Assembly (NCBI RefSeq): GCF_014189855.1
Contig: NZ_BJFN01000010.1
Location: 22,995 to 86,994, forward strand
Direction of reading: 5' to 3'
Source: Buttiauxella sp. A111
GTDB taxonomy: Bacteria; Pseudomonadota; Gammaproteobacteria; Enterobacterales; Enterobacteriaceae
DNA: 64,000 nt
The notes under the pieces were generated by a model. The model was given only the letters and a program-made list of their open reading frames with translations, was not told the DNA's origin and did not search any database. The stretch's first letter is position 1, and every line of letters starts with the position of its first letter. Position numbers and translations under genes: made by a program. Shown here piece by piece: positions 1 through 9,271 of this stretch.

Positions 1-387
1 GACGGCAAGCCACAATGGGTTGTAAACCAGGTGAAAGCTGCCATTGCAGACTGCTTATCAGAGACGGGTAAGCGCGCCAGTGAAATCACTATTGCCTGCT
101 TTGGGTTGGCCTTTAAACCGAATATTGATGACCTGCGTGAAAGCCCGGCGATGGAAATCGCTGAAATTATCAGTTCGTGGCATAGCGGCAAAACATGGGT
201 TGTTGAGCCCAATGTCCACCAACTGCCAAAAGCGCTCGTTGGACACTGTGAATTAGCAACGACTGATGAAGCCCTTGCGCAGGCCGATGTCCTGGTGATG
301 TTGGTTGATCATCAGGTATTCAAAGCCATCCCAGGTACGCAAGTCCAGCAGCGCTGGGTTGTTGATACCAAAGGGGTCTGGCGCTAG
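1..387 (+). CDS. wecC: UDP-N-acetyl-D-mannosamine dehydrogenase, 3' part only
   Basis: This is the C-terminal 128 codons of WecC (RffD); the gene runs off the left edge of the window in the frame beginning at base 1. WecC oxidises UDP-ManNAc to UDP-ManNAcA with two NAD+, supplying the second sugar of the ECA repeat unit. The visible part is the UDP-binding C-terminal domain of the UDP-glucose/GDP-mannose dehydrogenase family, with the signature [17 protein letters not shown] near residues 36-52 of the fragment and a final [10 protein letters not shown]. The catalytic cysteine and Rossmann domain lie outside the window. wecD follows after about 40 bp, and the order matches the ECA operon. Identification is firm because both the sequence and the downstream genes agree. 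Confidence 0.93.
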   Translation, partial: DGKPQWVVNQVKAAIADCLSETGKRASEITIACFGLAFKPNIDDLRESPAMEIAEIISSWHSGKTWVVEPNVHQLPKALVGHCELATTDEALAQADVLVMLVDHQVFKAIPGTQVQQRWVVDTKGVWR

Positions 388-427
388 TTTTCGCCAGGCG
401 AAAATGAAGCCGATGACGTTTTGCTCT

Positions 428-1102
428 GTGCCCGTTCAAGCAAGAATTGAATCTCTCGACTGGGAGAATCAATTCTTTGCGGTAAACAGCGGAATTCTTC
501 GCTTTGAAGAAGACGCGCCTTTGCTGACCCTGCAACACCTCGATGCCTATGCTCGCGTACAGGCGAAAATCTCTACCCAGCAAACTGTCCTGCTTGATGG
601 TTTGCAGCAACTCGGTTTTAAACTGGTTGAAGGGGAAGTCGATTTTGTACTGAAAGTTGGCACGCAACATGCTCCATCTTCTGTAGAGCTTGCCACAAGT
701 GCTGATATTCCTGTGTTGCGGGATTTAGCCGCCAATATCTTCACACAAAGCCGTTTTCGTACGCCCTGGTATCAGGCAACGGATAGTGGTCGTTTCTACG
801 CGCAATGGGTTGAGAATGCCGTGCTGGGCACCTTTGACCATGAGTGCCTGTTATTGAAAAACGGCAATGCGATACAAGGTTTTGTGAGCATGCGTCAGCT
901 AAATGATGATGAGGCTCGTATTGGCTTGCTGGCAGGTCGTGGTGTTGGCGCTCAGCTGATGGACGCAGCCTGTTTTTGGTGTCAGCAACGTGGCCTTCAA
1001 ACACTACGCGTGGCTACACAAATCAGCAATACCGCAGCTCTGCGGCGCTATGTTCAAAGCGGTGCCACTATAGAAAGCACCGCCTTCTGGTTATACAGGT
1101 GA
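428..1102 (+). CDS. wecD: dTDP-4-amino-4,6-dideoxy-D-galactose acyltransferase
   Basis: WecD (RffC) is the GNAT-fold acetyltransferase that transfers acetyl from acetyl-CoA to dTDP-4-amino-4,6-dideoxygalactose, making dTDP-Fuc4NAc, the third ECA sugar. The C-terminal half has the GNAT acetyl-CoA loop ([15 protein letters not shown]) and ends STAFWLYR, as in E. coli. The start is uncertain. GTG at 428 gives MPVQARIES..., aligns with the E. coli N-terminus and gives the usual 224 residues, but has no obvious Shine-Dalgarno. ATG at 404 has an AGGCG 5 bases upstream and would add 8 residues, and ATG 413 is also in frame. The stop lies 4 bp before wecE. The family assignment is sure; only the start is open. 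Confidence 0.85.
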   Translation: MPVQARIESLDWENQFFAVNSGILRFEEDAPLLTLQHLDAYARVQAKISTQQTVLLDGLQQLGFKLVEGEVDFVLKVGTQHAPSSVELATSADIPVLRDLAANIFTQSRFRTPWYQATDSGRFYAQWVENAVLGTFDHECLLLKNGNAIQGFVSMRQLNDDEARIGLLAGRGVGAQLMDAACFWCQQRGLQTLRVATQISNTAALRRYVQSGATIESTAFWLYR

Positions 1103-1106
1103 AAAA

Positions 1107-2237
1107 ATGATCCCATTTAATGCTCCTCCAGTAGTAGGTACGGAAATCGAATACATGCAGGCTGCGATGGGTAGCGGCAAGCTTTGTGGCGATGGCGGTT
1201 TCACGCGTCGTTGCCAGCAATGGATGGAGCACCGCTTTGGTTGCAAAAAAGTGCTGCTAACACCTTCCTGTACGGCATCACTGGAAATGGCGGCGCTGTT
1301 GTTAAATATTCAGCCCGGCGATGAAGTGATTATGCCGAGCTATACCTTTGTTTCTACTGCTAACGCTTTCGTTCTGCGTGGGGCAAAAGTGGTGTTTGTC
1401 GATATTCGTCCGGACACCATGAACATTGACGAAAAGCTGATTGAAGCGGCAATCACCGAGAAGACTCGTGCGATTGTTCCTGTTCATTACGCCGGTGTAG
1501 CCTGTGAAATGGACACCATCATGGCGATTGCCAACAAGCATAATCTGTTTGTTGTGGAAGATGCAGCGCAGGGAGTGATGTCGACCTACAAAGGCCGCGC
1601 GTTAGGGACAATTGGCCACATAGGTTGCTTCAGCTTCCATGAAACCAAAAACTATACAGCGGGTGGTGAAGGTGGTGCGACGCTGATTAATGACCCTTCG
1701 CTTATCGAGCGTGCGGAAATTATTCGCGAGAAAGGCACTAACCGCAGCCAGTTCTTCCGTGGACAGGTAGATAAATATACCTGGCGGGATATTGGCTCAA
1801 GCTACTTGATGGCCGACTTGCAGGCTGCTTATCTGTGGGCGCAACTCGAAGCGGCTGAAAAGATTAACCAACAGCGACTGAAGCTGTGGCATGCCTACTA
1901 CGATGCCCTGAAACCGCTAGCTAAAGCAGGGCGCATTGAACTGCCATCTATTCCAAAAGACTGCGTGCAAAATGCGCATATGTTTTATATCAAATTGCGT
2001 GATATTGACGATCGCAGTGCTCTGATTTCCTGGCTGAAAGAGGCGGAAATTCTGGCGGTGTTCCATTACATCCCATTACATGACTGCCCGGCTGGCGAGA
2101 AGTTTGGTTACTTCCACGGCGAAGACCGTTTCACTACGCAAGAAAGTGAGCGCCTGTTGCGCCTGCCGTTGTTCTATAACCTGTCTCCTGCGAATCAACG
2201 TACTGTTATCAATACGTTGTTAAGCTTCTTCTCCTGA
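1107..2237 (+). CDS. wecE: dTDP-4-amino-4,6-dideoxygalactose transaminase
   Basis: WecE (RffA) is the PLP-dependent sugar aminotransferase that converts dTDP-4-keto-6-deoxyglucose and glutamate to dTDP-4-amino-4,6-dideoxygalactose, the substrate of WecD. The 376-residue length is that of the family. The DegT/DnrJ/EryC1/StrS fold signatures are visible: the PSYTF/TANA region near residues 77-86, the EDAAQ motif at 151-155 and the internal-aldimine lysine K181 in FSFHETKN. The AGGTGA ahead of the start overlaps the wecD stop, so translation is probably coupled. wzxE starts one base after the stop codon. Confidence 0.96.
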   Translation: MIPFNAPPVVGTEIEYMQAAMGSGKLCGDGGFTRRCQQWMEHRFGCKKVLLTPSCTASLEMAALLLNIQPGDEVIMPSYTFVSTANAFVLRGAKVVFVDIRPDTMNIDEKLIEAAITEKTRAIVPVHYAGVACEMDTIMAIANKHNLFVVEDAAQGVMSTYKGRALGTIGHIGCFSFHETKNYTAGGEGGATLINDPSLIERAEIIREKGTNRSQFFRGQVDKYTWRDIGSSYLMADLQAAYLWAQLEAAEKINQQRLKLWHAYYDALKPLAKAGRIELPSIPKDCVQNAHMFYIKLRDIDDRSALISWLKEAEILAVFHYIPLHDCPAGEKFGYFHGEDRFTTQESERLLRLPLFYNLSPANQRTVINTLLSFFS

Positions 2238-2238
2238 T

Positions 2239-3489
2239 ATGTCACTCGCGAAAGCTTCGGTGTGGACCGCAGGGTCCACACTGGTAAAAATTGCTGCCGG
2301 TTTGCTGGTGGTGAAGCTGCTTGCTGTGGCATTTGGCCCGAGTGGGGTTGGGCAGGCTGGTAACTTCCGCCAGATGGTTACCGTATTAGGCGTGCTTGCC
2401 GGGGCGGGGATCTTCAACGGCGTGACAAAATACGTCGCGCAATATCACGATCAACCCGAACAATTACGCAAGGTGATTGGCACGTCATCAGCGATGGTGC
2501 TTGGCTTCTCGACGCTTTTAGCCATCATTTTTGTTGTGGCGGCAAAACCCATTAGCCTTGGGTTATTTGGGCATGAAAATTACCAGGGGCTCGTGCGCCT
2601 GGTGGCGTTAGTGCAGATGGGGATCGCCTGGGCGAACTTGTCGCTGGCAATCATGAAAGGGTTTCGAGACGCTGCGGGTAACGCGCTGGCGCTGATTGGC
2701 GGCAGTATTATCGGTGTGATGGCGTACTACCTTTGTTATCGTCTGGGCGGTTATCAGGGAGCGTTATTGGGGCTTGCGTTAGTTCCTGCACTGGTGCTTA
2801 TTCCAGCGGGAATCATGCTGGTTCGCCGTGAACACGTCCCGTTTGGTTATCTGAAACCGCAGTGGGATAAGGTTTACGCCAGCAGCCTGGGTAAGTTCAC
2901 GATCATGGCGTTGATTACGTCCGTGACGTTACCCGTGGCTTACGTGATGATGCGTAACCTGCTTGCCGCGCACTACAGCTGGGATGATGTTGGAATCTGG
3001 CAGGGGGTGAGCAGTATTTCAGATGCCTATCTGCAATTTATCACCGCTTCGTTTAGCGTCTATCTGTTGCCAACGCTTTCACGCTTAACCAACAAATCTG
3101 ATATTAGTCGCGAGATTGTTCGTTCGCTGAAATTCGTGCTGCCCGCGGTGGCTCTGGCAAGTTTCACCGTCTGGCTATTGCGCGACTTTGCTATCTGGTT
3201 ACTTTTTTCACATAAATTCATCGCGATGCGCGATCTCTTTGCCTGGCAGTTGGTGGGGGATGTGCTGAAAGTGGGTTCGTACGTATTTGGTTATTTAGTG
3301 ATAGCGAAAGCCTCGCTTCGCTTCTATATCTTGACGGAAATCAGCCAGTTCACATTATTGACCGGTTTTTCACATTGGCTTATACCTGCGCATGGTGCTC
3401 TGGGGGCCGCGCAGGCCTATATGGCAACGTACATCATTTACTTCACGCTCTGTTGCAGCGTTTTTCTCATTTATCGTAGACGAGCATGA
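2239..3489 (+). CDS. wzxE: Lipid III flippase
   Basis: WzxE translocates undecaprenyl-pyrophosphate-linked ECA trisaccharide (lipid III) from the cytoplasmic to the periplasmic face of the inner membrane, where WzyE polymerises it. The 416-residue protein is hydrophobic throughout, with about 12 predicted membrane spans, and it opens with the MOP/PST-type amphipathic N-terminus ([20 protein letters not shown]). It ends with a short basic tail, IYRRRA. Its stop overlaps the wecF start in an ATGA arrangement, which fits one transcript and translational coupling. Confidence 0.95.
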   Translation: MSLAKASVWTAGSTLVKIAAGLLVVKLLAVAFGPSGVGQAGNFRQMVTVLGVLAGAGIFNGVTKYVAQYHDQPEQLRKVIGTSSAMVLGFSTLLAIIFVVAAKPISLGLFGHENYQGLVRLVALVQMGIAWANLSLAIMKGFRDAAGNALALIGGSIIGVMAYYLCYRLGGYQGALLGLALVPALVLIPAGIMLVRREHVPFGYLKPQWDKVYASSLGKFTIMALITSVTLPVAYVMMRNLLAAHYSWDDVGIWQGVSSISDAYLQFITASFSVYLLPTLSRLTNKSDISREIVRSLKFVLPAVALASFTVWLLRDFAIWLLFSHKFIAMRDLFAWQLVGDVLKVGSYVFGYLVIAKASLRFYILTEISQFTLLTGFSHWLIPAHGALGAAQAYMATYIIYFTLCCSVFLIYRRRA

Positions 3490-4565
3490 CGACACTGATT
3501 CACGTTTTGGGATCGGATATCCCGCATCATAATCAAACGGTACTGCGTTTCTTCAATGACGCACTGGCTGTCTCAAATCCGCATGCACGCCAGTTTATGG
3601 TGGTGTCAAAGGACGACGCTTTGCTTTCCGCTTTTCCTGCGCTTGCCATAACGCTTTATCCCACCAAAAAAGCGCTGGCGCAGGCTGTTGTGGTAAAAGC
3701 TCGAGCTAACCGCCAACAACGCTTTTTCTTCCACGGCAACTTTAACAGTGCGCTGTGGATAGCACTGTTGACCGGTGGTTTGAAACCCGCCCAGATGTAC
3801 TGGCATATTTGGGGCGCTGATCTTTACGAGGCCTCGAAGAGCTTAAAATTTCGGGCTTTTTACCTGCTGCGTCGCATCGCGCAGGGCCGTGTCGGGCGCG
3901 TGTTTGCCACCCGGGGGGACCTGAACTATTTCCATGAACGTCACCCACGCGTGCCGGGTGAGCTGATTTATTTCCCAACAAGAATGGACTTATTGCCTGA
4001 GAGTAACGCTTGCGAAGACGTCAAAACGGGGAAAATGACATTGTTAGTCGGGAATTCCGGCGATCTTAGCAACCAGCATATTGCAGCGTTGAAAGCGATT
4101 CATACCCAGTTTGGCGACACGGTACGCGTCGTGGTCCCGATGGGGTATCCTGGCAATAATGACGCCTATATTCATGAAGTGCAGCAAGCGGGGCGGGCGC
4201 TCTTTAGCGAAGAAAACCTGCAAATCCTAACGGAAAAAATGGACTTCAACGAGTATGTGGCTCTGTTACGCCAATGCGATCTGGGGTATTTCATTTTTGA
4301 TCGCCAGCAAGGCATCGGTACGCTCTGCTTGCTTATCCAGGCGGGGATCCCTTGTGTACTCAGCCGCAAAAATCCTTTCTGGCAGGACATGACCGAGCAG
4401 CATATCCCGGTGTTGTTTACGGGCGATCCGTTGAATGAGTCGATAGTGCGCGAAGCGCAGCGTCAACTACGCTTACTGGATAAACAACAAATCGCCTTCT
4501 TTAATCCAAATTACATCGATGGCTGGAAACGGGCACTGGAAATTGCATCAGGAGAAACCGCATGA
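3486..4565 (+). CDS. wecF: TDP-Fuc4NAc:lipid II Fuc4NAc transferase
   Basis: WecF (RffT) adds Fuc4NAc from its TDP donor to lipid II, completing the trisaccharide lipid III on the cytoplasmic face of the membrane. The 359-residue length equals the E. coli enzyme. The N-terminus ([24 protein letters not shown]) and the [10 protein letters not shown] segment near residue 108 are typical of this glycosyltransferase family (GT56). It is a peripheral enzyme, with no convincing membrane spans. It overlaps wzxE and wzyE by 4 bp each. Confidence 0.95.
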   Translation: MTTLIHVLGSDIPHHNQTVLRFFNDALAVSNPHARQFMVVSKDDALLSAFPALAITLYPTKKALAQAVVVKARANRQQRFFFHGNFNSALWIALLTGGLKPAQMYWHIWGADLYEASKSLKFRAFYLLRRIAQGRVGRVFATRGDLNYFHERHPRVPGELIYFPTRMDLLPESNACEDVKTGKMTLLVGNSGDLSNQHIAALKAIHTQFGDTVRVVVPMGYPGNNDAYIHEVQQAGRALFSEENLQILTEKMDFNEYVALLRQCDLGYFIFDRQQGIGTLCLLIQAGIPCVLSRKNPFWQDMTEQHIPVLFTGDPLNESIVREAQRQLRLLDKQQIAFFNPNYIDGWKRALEIASGETA

Positions 4566-5938
4566 GTTTGCTGCAATTTGGCGGTTTGTTTGTGGTCTGG
4601 TTTGCCTCAGTGATGTTCATTGGCATTTTAACGTACCAGGAATTCCGACGGGTGCGTTTCAATTTTAATGTGTTCTTCTCACTGCTGTATTTGCTGACGT
4701 TTTTCTTTGGCTTCCCGTTTACCTGCACCCTGGTGTTTCGCTTCGGTGTGGCAGTCGTGCCGGCAGATGTGTTGCTCCAGGCTCAACTCGCTGCCGTGTG
4801 TTTCTACGGTATCTATTATGTCGCTTACAAAACGCGACTGCGTGAAAAGCGAACCACAACGGTTCGGCGTCCTGTCTTTACCATGAACCGGGTCGAGACT
4901 CATCTCACGTGGGTGATGTTGATGGTGGTGGCGCTGGTAAGCGTCGGCATCTTCTTTATGCATAATGGATTTTTGTTATTTAAGCTGCATTCTTATAGCC
5001 AAATATTCTCCAGCGAAGTGTCGGGCGTTGCGTTAAAGCGTTTCTTCTACTTCTTTATTCCCGCGATGCTGGTGGTCTATTTCCTGAAACAAGATGGGCG
5101 AGCCTGGCTGTTCTTTCTGGTCAGCACGGTAGCCTTTGGTCTGCTGACCTACATGATTGTCGGCGGTACACGCGCCAATATCATCATCGCATTCGCCATT
5201 TTCTTGTTCATCGGCATTATCCGCGGTTGGATTTCGCTATGGATGCTGGTGGCTGCGGGCGTCTTTGGCATTGTTGGGATGTTCTGGCTGGCGTTGAAAC
5301 GCTACGGTCTGAACGTCAGCGGCGATGAAGCGTTTTATACCTTCTTGTACCTGACGCGCGATACCTTCTCTCCATGGGAAAACCTGGGATTACTACTGCA
5401 AAATTACGACAAAATTGAGTTCCAGGGACTGGCCCCGATCTTGCGTGATTTTTATGTCTTTATCCCAACCTGGTTATGGCCAGGTAGGCCGAGCATCGTT
5501 CTGAACAGTGCGAACTACTTTACCTGGGAAATTCTCAACAACCATTCTGGGCTGGCGATTTCACCTACCTTAATTGGCTCGCTGGTGGTGATGGGCGGAG
5601 TGTGGTTTATCCCGCTGGGCGCGGTGGTGGTGGGACTCATCATCAAATGGTTCGACTGGTTATATGAATTGGGCAATCGGGAAACCAATAAATACAAAGC
5701 GGCCATTTTGCATAGTTTCTGCTTCGGGGCGATCTTCAACATGATTGTTCTGGCGCGAGAAGGGTTGGACTCCTTCGTTTCACGTGTGGTGTTTTTCCTG
5801 ATGGTATTTGGCGTCTGTTTGATGCTCGCGAAATTGCTTTACTGGTTATTTGATAGTGCGGGGCTGGTGCATCAACGGTTACGGCGTTCACCGAAAATTA
5901 CCTCCGGCACCCAAAATGCATCACAAGGAATATCATGA
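4562..5938 (+). CDS. wzyE: ECA polysaccharide polymerase
   Basis: WzyE joins lipid III units in the periplasm into ECA chains, working with the chain-length regulator WzzE. The predicted 458 residues contain many hydrophobic segments (roughly 11) with a periplasmic loop in the second half containing the motif [12 protein letters not shown], typical of the family. It is a few residues longer than the E. coli protein, mainly because of the polar C-terminal tail after residue 440. ATGA overlaps at both ends place it tightly between wecF and wecG. Confidence 0.94.
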   Translation: MSLLQFGGLFVVWFASVMFIGILTYQEFRRVRFNFNVFFSLLYLLTFFFGFPFTCTLVFRFGVAVVPADVLLQAQLAAVCFYGIYYVAYKTRLREKRTTTVRRPVFTMNRVETHLTWVMLMVVALVSVGIFFMHNGFLLFKLHSYSQIFSSEVSGVALKRFFYFFIPAMLVVYFLKQDGRAWLFFLVSTVAFGLLTYMIVGGTRANIIIAFAIFLFIGIIRGWISLWMLVAAGVFGIVGMFWLALKRYGLNVSGDEAFYTFLYLTRDTFSPWENLGLLLQNYDKIEFQGLAPILRDFYVFIPTWLWPGRPSIVLNSANYFTWEILNNHSGLAISPTLIGSLVVMGGVWFIPLGAVVVGLIIKWFDWLYELGNRETNKYKAAILHSFCFGAIFNMIVLAREGLDSFVSRVVFFLMVFGVCLMLAKLLYWLFDSAGLVHQRLRRSPKITSGTQNASQGIS

Positions 5939-6675
5939 GTCCACTGACTACAGCACCTTCATACGCTATTCGTGGCCTGGATCTTCTTGGCTGGCGCGAT
6001 ATGCAGCACGCTCTGGATTACCTCTATGCAGATGGTTCGCTGCGCTGCGGTACTTTGGTGGCGATTAACGCTGAGAAAATACTCGCCGCAGAGCGTGAGC
6101 AAGAAGTGCGAACGCTAATCCTGGAGGCGGAATACAAATACGCTGACGGTATAAGCGTGGTTCGTTCTATCCGTAAAAAATTCCCCGGTGCGGTCGTGTC
6201 GCGAGTGCCAGGTGCTGATCTATGGGAAGCGCTGATGCAGCGCGCAGGGCAAGAAGGCACACCGGTTTTCCTCATCGGTGGCAAACCGGAAATACTGGCG
6301 CAAACAGAGGCCAAACTGCGCAAGCAGTGGCAGGTGAATATTGTCGGCAGTCAGGATGGGTACTTCAACGCGGAACAGCAGCCAGCTTTGTTTGAGCGTA
6401 TTCGCGACAGTGGTGCTGCGATTGTGACGGTTGCGATGGGATCGCCACGGCAGGAAATCTTTATGCGTGATTGCCGTAAGGTGCATCCTGATGCGTTGTA
6501 TATGGGCGTTGGCGGTACCTATGACGTGTTTACGGGCCATGTGAAGCGTGCACCAAAAATATGGCAGAACCTTGGTCTGGAATGGCTTTACCGCTTGTTG
6601 TCGCAACCGAGCCGTATCACGCGCCAAATAAAACTGCTGCGTTACCTGGCCTGGCATTATACCGGTCGCCTTTAA
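5935..6675 (+). CDS. wecG: UDP-ManNAcA transferase of ECA synthesis
   Basis: WecG (RffM) transfers ManNAcA from its UDP donor to lipid I (GlcNAc-PP-undecaprenol), giving lipid II. It belongs to the WecG/TagA/CpsF family (GT26). The family signature is seen around residues 160-200 ([14 protein letters not shown], then [19 protein letters not shown]). The length, 246 residues, is normal. It is the last gene of the ECA operon. The next 107 bp to the tRNA promoter show no convincing Rho-independent terminator. Confidence 0.96.
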   Translation: MSPLTTAPSYAIRGLDLLGWRDMQHALDYLYADGSLRCGTLVAINAEKILAAEREQEVRTLILEAEYKYADGISVVRSIRKKFPGAVVSRVPGADLWEALMQRAGQEGTPVFLIGGKPEILAQTEAKLRKQWQVNIVGSQDGYFNAEQQPALFERIRDSGAAIVTVAMGSPRQEIFMRDCRKVHPDALYMGVGGTYDVFTGHVKRAPKIWQNLGLEWLYRLLSQPSRITRQIKLLRYLAWHYTGRL

Positions 6676-6782
6676 AATATCCCTTTGTGTGCAGATAAAG
6701 TGAGTTTGATGGGTGAAATTGGCTGGATAATCATCAGAATGTGCAAAGCATGACCAAATGCGCATTTTATTTAAATAAGCAC

Positions 6783-6811
6783 TAGACAGCCGAGCATGAA
6801 GGCCGTAATAT
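6783..6811 (+). promoter_or_regulatory. Putative sigma-70 promoter of the argX-hisR-leuT-proM tRNA operon
   Basis: A TAGACA -35-like hexamer (6783-6788) and a TAATAT -10-like hexamer (6806-6811) are separated by 17 bp. They are followed by a GC-rich discriminator (CCGACCCCGC), as expected for a stringently controlled stable-RNA promoter. The upstream flank is A/T rich (ATTTTATTTAAATAA), as in UP elements. The first tRNA starts about 20 bases downstream. This is predicted from sequence pattern and position only. Confidence 0.6.
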
Positions 6812-6832
6812 CCGACCCCGCAACGGCGCTAT

Positions 6833-6909
<77 letters not shown>

Positions 6910-6985
6910 TCTTTATTAAGAAGGGCGTTGGAGCTGCGGCGGCACTTCTTTCTAAGAAAGTTGGCCGTGCAAAAAAGTTTTCAGT

Positions 6986-7062
6986 GGTGGCTATAGCTCA
7001 GTTGGTAGAGCCCTGGATTGTGATTCCAGTTGTCGTGGGTTCGAGTCCCATTAGCCACCCCA
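6986..7062 (+). tRNA. hisR: tRNA-His (GTG)
   Basis: This is a 77-nt tRNA with anticodon GTG at 7020-7022 and encoded CCA. The extra 5' base G-1 that is the identity element of tRNA-His is encoded at 6986 and faces C73 just before CCA. It is the second gene of the tRNA operon. Confidence 0.97.
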
Positions 7063-7078
7063 TTAATTTAGTGATATT

Positions 7079-7165
7079 GCGAAGGTGGCGGAATTGGTAG
7101 ACGCGCTAGCTTCAGGTGTTAGTGTTCTTACGGACGTGAGGGTTCAAGTCCCTCTCTTCGCACCA
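7079..7165 (+). tRNA. leuT: tRNA-Leu (CAG)
   Basis: This is an 87-nt class II tRNA with a long variable arm (GTGTTCTTACGGACGTGAG region), anticodon CAG at 7113-7115, and encoded CCA. It decodes CTG, the major leucine codon. It is separated from hisR by 16 nt, so it matures from a common transcript. Confidence 0.97.
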
Positions 7166-7202
7166 TCTCTAAGTTAAGTAGTAAGTAGTAAAAGCAGTAT
7201 TT

Positions 7203-7279
7203 CGGCGAGTAGCGCAGCTTGGTAGCGCAACTGGTTTGGGACCAGTGGGTCGGAGGTTCGAATCCTCTCTCGCCGACCA
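7203..7279 (+). tRNA. proM: tRNA-Pro (TGG)
   Basis: This is a 77-nt tRNA with anticodon TGG at 7237-7239, T-loop GGTTCGAATCC and encoded CCA. It is the last tRNA of the operon, with a strong terminator 10 bp downstream. Its last 19 bases plus one flanking A are repeated exactly 166 bp downstream (7427-7446), discussed separately. Confidence 0.97.
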
Positions 7280-7289
7280 AATTCAAGAA

Positions 7290-7316
7290 AACCCAACCGC
7301 AAGGTTGGGTTTTTTT
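7290..7316 (+). terminator. Rho-independent terminator of the tRNA operon
   Basis: The stem AACCCAACC / GGTTGGGTT (7290-7298, 7303-7311) with loop GCAA is followed by a run of T to 7316. It is placed directly after proM. Confidence 0.92.
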
Positions 7317-7452
7317 ACGTCTGTAGTTTATAGAGGAAGAGAACCTCCGAAGGAGGTTTGAGCCGAGCGCAGCGAGACAACATTGCCTTAGCAACGGCCC
7401 GCAGGGCGAGTCACGCAGTGGCGAGTAATCCTCTCTCGCCGACCAATTTTAG

Positions 7453-7481
7453 AAAAAGCCAACCTTCGGGTTGGCTTTTTT
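7453..7481 (+). terminator. Second terminator after the tRNA-Pro remnant
   Basis: The stem AAGCCAACC / GGTTGGCTT closes the tetraloop TTCG (7465-7468), flanked by A and T runs. It sits at the same place in the second repeat unit as the proM terminator does in the first. Confidence 0.88.
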
Positions 7482-7559
7482 GCATCTGAAGTTTATAGAG
7501 GATGAGAACCTCCGAAGGGGGTTTGAGCCTGGTGCCGTGAGACAACATTGCTTTAGCTC

Positions 7560-7671
7560 AGTCTCAATTTCACGACATTGTGGTTTTAATTGTCGTTGTT
7601 TGGTGACTTATAACTATTTAATAAATAACAAAAATTTTATTAAAGCGTATTGATGTCTCTAAAAAGAGACA
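7560..7671 (+). promoter_or_regulatory. Three GlrR (QseF)-type activator sites upstream of glmZ
   Basis: The known GlrR site is TGTC-N10-GACA. An exact copy lies at 7654-7671 (TGTCTCTAAAAAGAGACA). Two one-mismatch copies lie at 7591-7608 (TGTC...GACT) and 7560-7577 (AGTC...GACA). Their starts are 31 and 63 bp apart, close to three and six helical turns, so all three would face one side of the DNA. Such sites are established upstream of glmY and of glmZ in enterobacteria with a sigma-54 glmZ promoter; binding here is inferred. Confidence 0.75.
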
Positions 7672-7784
7672 CTATTGCGATGAGATTAATGAGTGAAAGC
7701 AACGGACCAGGCACCTGAAAGTCCTCCGGTAACATGCTGAATGCAAAACGATTACATGCTCATATTAATTTTGAATACAAACAT

Positions 7785-7800
7785 GGCACGTATCGTGCAA
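7785..7800 (+). promoter_or_regulatory. Sigma-54 promoter of glmZ (with overlapping -10-like TAATAT)
   Basis: TGGCACG (around 7784-7790) and TGCA (7796-7799) match the -24/-12 elements of sigma-54 promoters, with GG at 7785-7786 and GC at 7797-7798. The -12 GC lies about 13 bases before the expected GlmZ 5' end at 7811. A TAATAT at 7801-7806 could be a sigma-70 -10 for the same start, but no good -35 accompanies it. Confidence 0.75.
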
Positions 7801-7810
7801 TAATATATCT

Positions 7811-8015
7811 GTAGATGCTCATTCCACTTCTTATGTTTGCTTAGGCTTCATAAACCCAGGAATGACGCAGAGCCGATTTACGGTGCTTATCGTCCACCGA
7901 CAGATGTCGTCTTTCAGACCTCATCCAACACCATGGACATAACGTTGAGTGAAGCACCATTTAGTTGTCATACAGACCTGTTTTAACACCTGCCTTTTGG
8001 CGGGTGTTTTTTTTT
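7811..8015 (+). ncRNA. glmZ: GlmZ small regulatory RNA
   Basis: GlmZ base-pairs with the glmS leader with the help of Hfq and activates glucosamine-6-phosphate synthase synthesis; RapZ and RNase E inactivate it, and GlmY protects it. The 5' end GTAGATGCTCATTCC, the internal GGAATGACGCAGAGCCG and the 3' part GTTGTCATACAGACCTG are recognisable from the E. coli RNA. It ends in a terminator, CACCTGCC...GGCGGGTG followed by nine T. The position between proM and hemY is the same as in E. coli. The length of about 205 nt is normal. Confidence 0.93.
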
Positions 8016-8040
8016 GCTTTCAGAAAGGGAAGCGAGAAAG

Positions 8041-8066
8041 GGAAAAGGGCGAAAGATTTCGCCCTT
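8041..8066 (-). terminator. Probable terminator of hemCDXY
   Basis: The inverted repeat AAGGGCGAAA / TTTCGCCCTT lies just past the hemY stop. On the minus strand the stem is followed by TTTTCCC, a weak T tract. It faces the glmZ terminator, so the two convergent units are separated. Confidence 0.6.
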
Positions 8067-8072
8067 AGTGGA

Positions 8073-9269
8073 CTACGTATTAGGATTATTTTGCAGAGTT
8101 AACAACAGGCCGTCACGACGCATGGTCGCCGCTTCTTCAGGTTGGTGCAGACGATCCAGACAATCTGCCAGCCAGGCGTAATCAAACGCATCAGGGCGCT
8201 GTTTGATGGCTTCGCGGAATGCCTCGCATGCGGGTTGCCATTCACCGTGCTTCATCAGCAACTGTCCCAGTGTGCTGTAAAGCAACGGACGATCGCCCTG
8301 AGTTTTGATCTGCTGACGAAGGGCTTTTTCGAGTTGCTCTGGGTTTCCTGATTTCAAACGCGGCATCAGCAACACCAGACGTTCATCAAACTGGCGTTTT
8401 AGACCATCAAGGATAATTTCCTGCGCAGCGTCATGATCGTCACATTCAATGAGATGCTCCGCCATAGCGACCTGCAACGCCGTCTCGTGGCGTGTTTTAC
8501 GGCTTTGGTTTTTCCACCAGGTTTTCAGGCCATCGTTACCTTGATCAGCCATCGCCTGATCCATCAAACCAATCCAGGCCTGGCGCTGAAGCTCTGCACG
8601 ATGGGCTTCATCACTAACCTGTACTTTGTCCATTGCTGGCAAAATATCAAGCAGCGATCCCCACGCACCGGTACGAACATAAGCCATTTCAGCCAGACGC
8701 AGAACTTCTGGATGACGCGGAGCCGTTTCCAGTAATTTATCCACACCATGACGCGCTGCGTGATTCTCATTGCGAGCCAGTTGCAGGCGTACACGGGTAA
8801 TTTCTACTGGTAACTGATCGTGGTCTGCCAGCTCTGCCGCACGTTCGAGATGTTGGTTTGCCCGGATTTCATCGCCGCGCTGTTGTGCAGCTTCGGCGGC
8901 CAGCAAATAGTTCACCACTGGCTGTTCCGCATGATCGGCATTTTTCAGCATGAGCTTTTCAACTTGCTGATAATCACCTTCTGCCAGTTTCAGCAATGCA
9001 GCTTTAGTTTGCTTACGCGCACGGCTGCTTTTACGTCCAACAAACCAACCACGTGTACGAGCACCGGTACGGAAAACACGACGCAGTAGCCACTCGATGG
9101 CGAACAGCACAACCATGCTCAGGATAAGAATGATCACCAGGCCCGTGACGCTGGTTTCCACGTTGTAATTGTCAGTCTGGATCAGCACATAGCCCTGATG
9201 CCCGGCAAGCATCGGCCCGAGGACGATCCCGGCGATCAACAACAGAAAGAGTAATAAGACTTTAATCAT
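8073..9269 (-). CDS. hemY: HemY, tetratricopeptide membrane protein of the hem operon
   Basis: HemY of gammaproteobacteria is an inner-membrane protein of uncertain biochemical role; it is unrelated to Bacillus HemY protoporphyrinogen oxidase. The 398-residue protein has two N-terminal membrane spans (MIKVLLLFLLLIAGIVLGPM and the VIILILSMVVLFAIEWLL region), then a soluble helical domain with TPR-like repeats. It is the last gene of hemCDXY, 2 bp after hemX, on the minus strand. Confidence 0.93.
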   Translation of the reverse strand: MIKVLLLFLLLIAGIVLGPMLAGHQGYVLIQTDNYNVETSVTGLVIILILSMVVLFAIEWLLRRVFRTGARTRGWFVGRKSSRARKQTKAALLKLAEGDYQQVEKLMLKNADHAEQPVVNYLLAAEAAQQRGDEIRANQHLERAAELADHDQLPVEITRVRLQLARNENHAARHGVDKLLETAPRHPEVLRLAEMAYVRTGAWGSLLDILPAMDKVQVSDEAHRAELQRQAWIGLMDQAMADQGNDGLKTWWKNQSRKTRHETALQVAMAEHLIECDDHDAAQEIILDGLKRQFDERLVLLMPRLKSGNPEQLEKALRQQIKTQGDRPLLYSTLGQLLMKHGEWQPACEAFREAIKQRPDAFDYAWLADCLDRLHQPEEAATMRRDGLLLTLQNNPNT

Positions 9270-9271
9270 GC

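Larger units (their letters stand above)
7261..7554 (+). repeat. Diverged tandem duplication of proM 3' end, terminator and following 100 bp
   Basis: Unit 1 starts at 7261 inside proM and unit 2 starts at 7427. The first 20 bases (AATCCTCTCTCGCCGACCAA) are identical in both and contain the tRNA T-stem 3' side, acceptor strand and CCA. Each copy is followed by a terminator hairpin of similar design but different stem sequence. Each then has the same sequence block: TTTATAGAGGA.GAGAACCTCCGAAGG.GGTTTGAGCC, then GAGACAACATTGC. Unit 2 ends near 7554. Copies of a tRNA 3' end are what integration at a tRNA gene leaves behind, but terminator duplication by unequal recombination is also possible. Confidence 0.8.

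Noticed and set aside
7128..7394. 88-codon minus-strand ORF across leuT and proM
   Set aside because: It is antisense to tRNA genes; the GERGFEPPTHWSQT-type product is a well-known false annotation.
7471..7653. 60-codon plus-strand ORF upstream of glmZ
   Set aside because: It starts inside a terminator and runs through the activator sites; no coding character.
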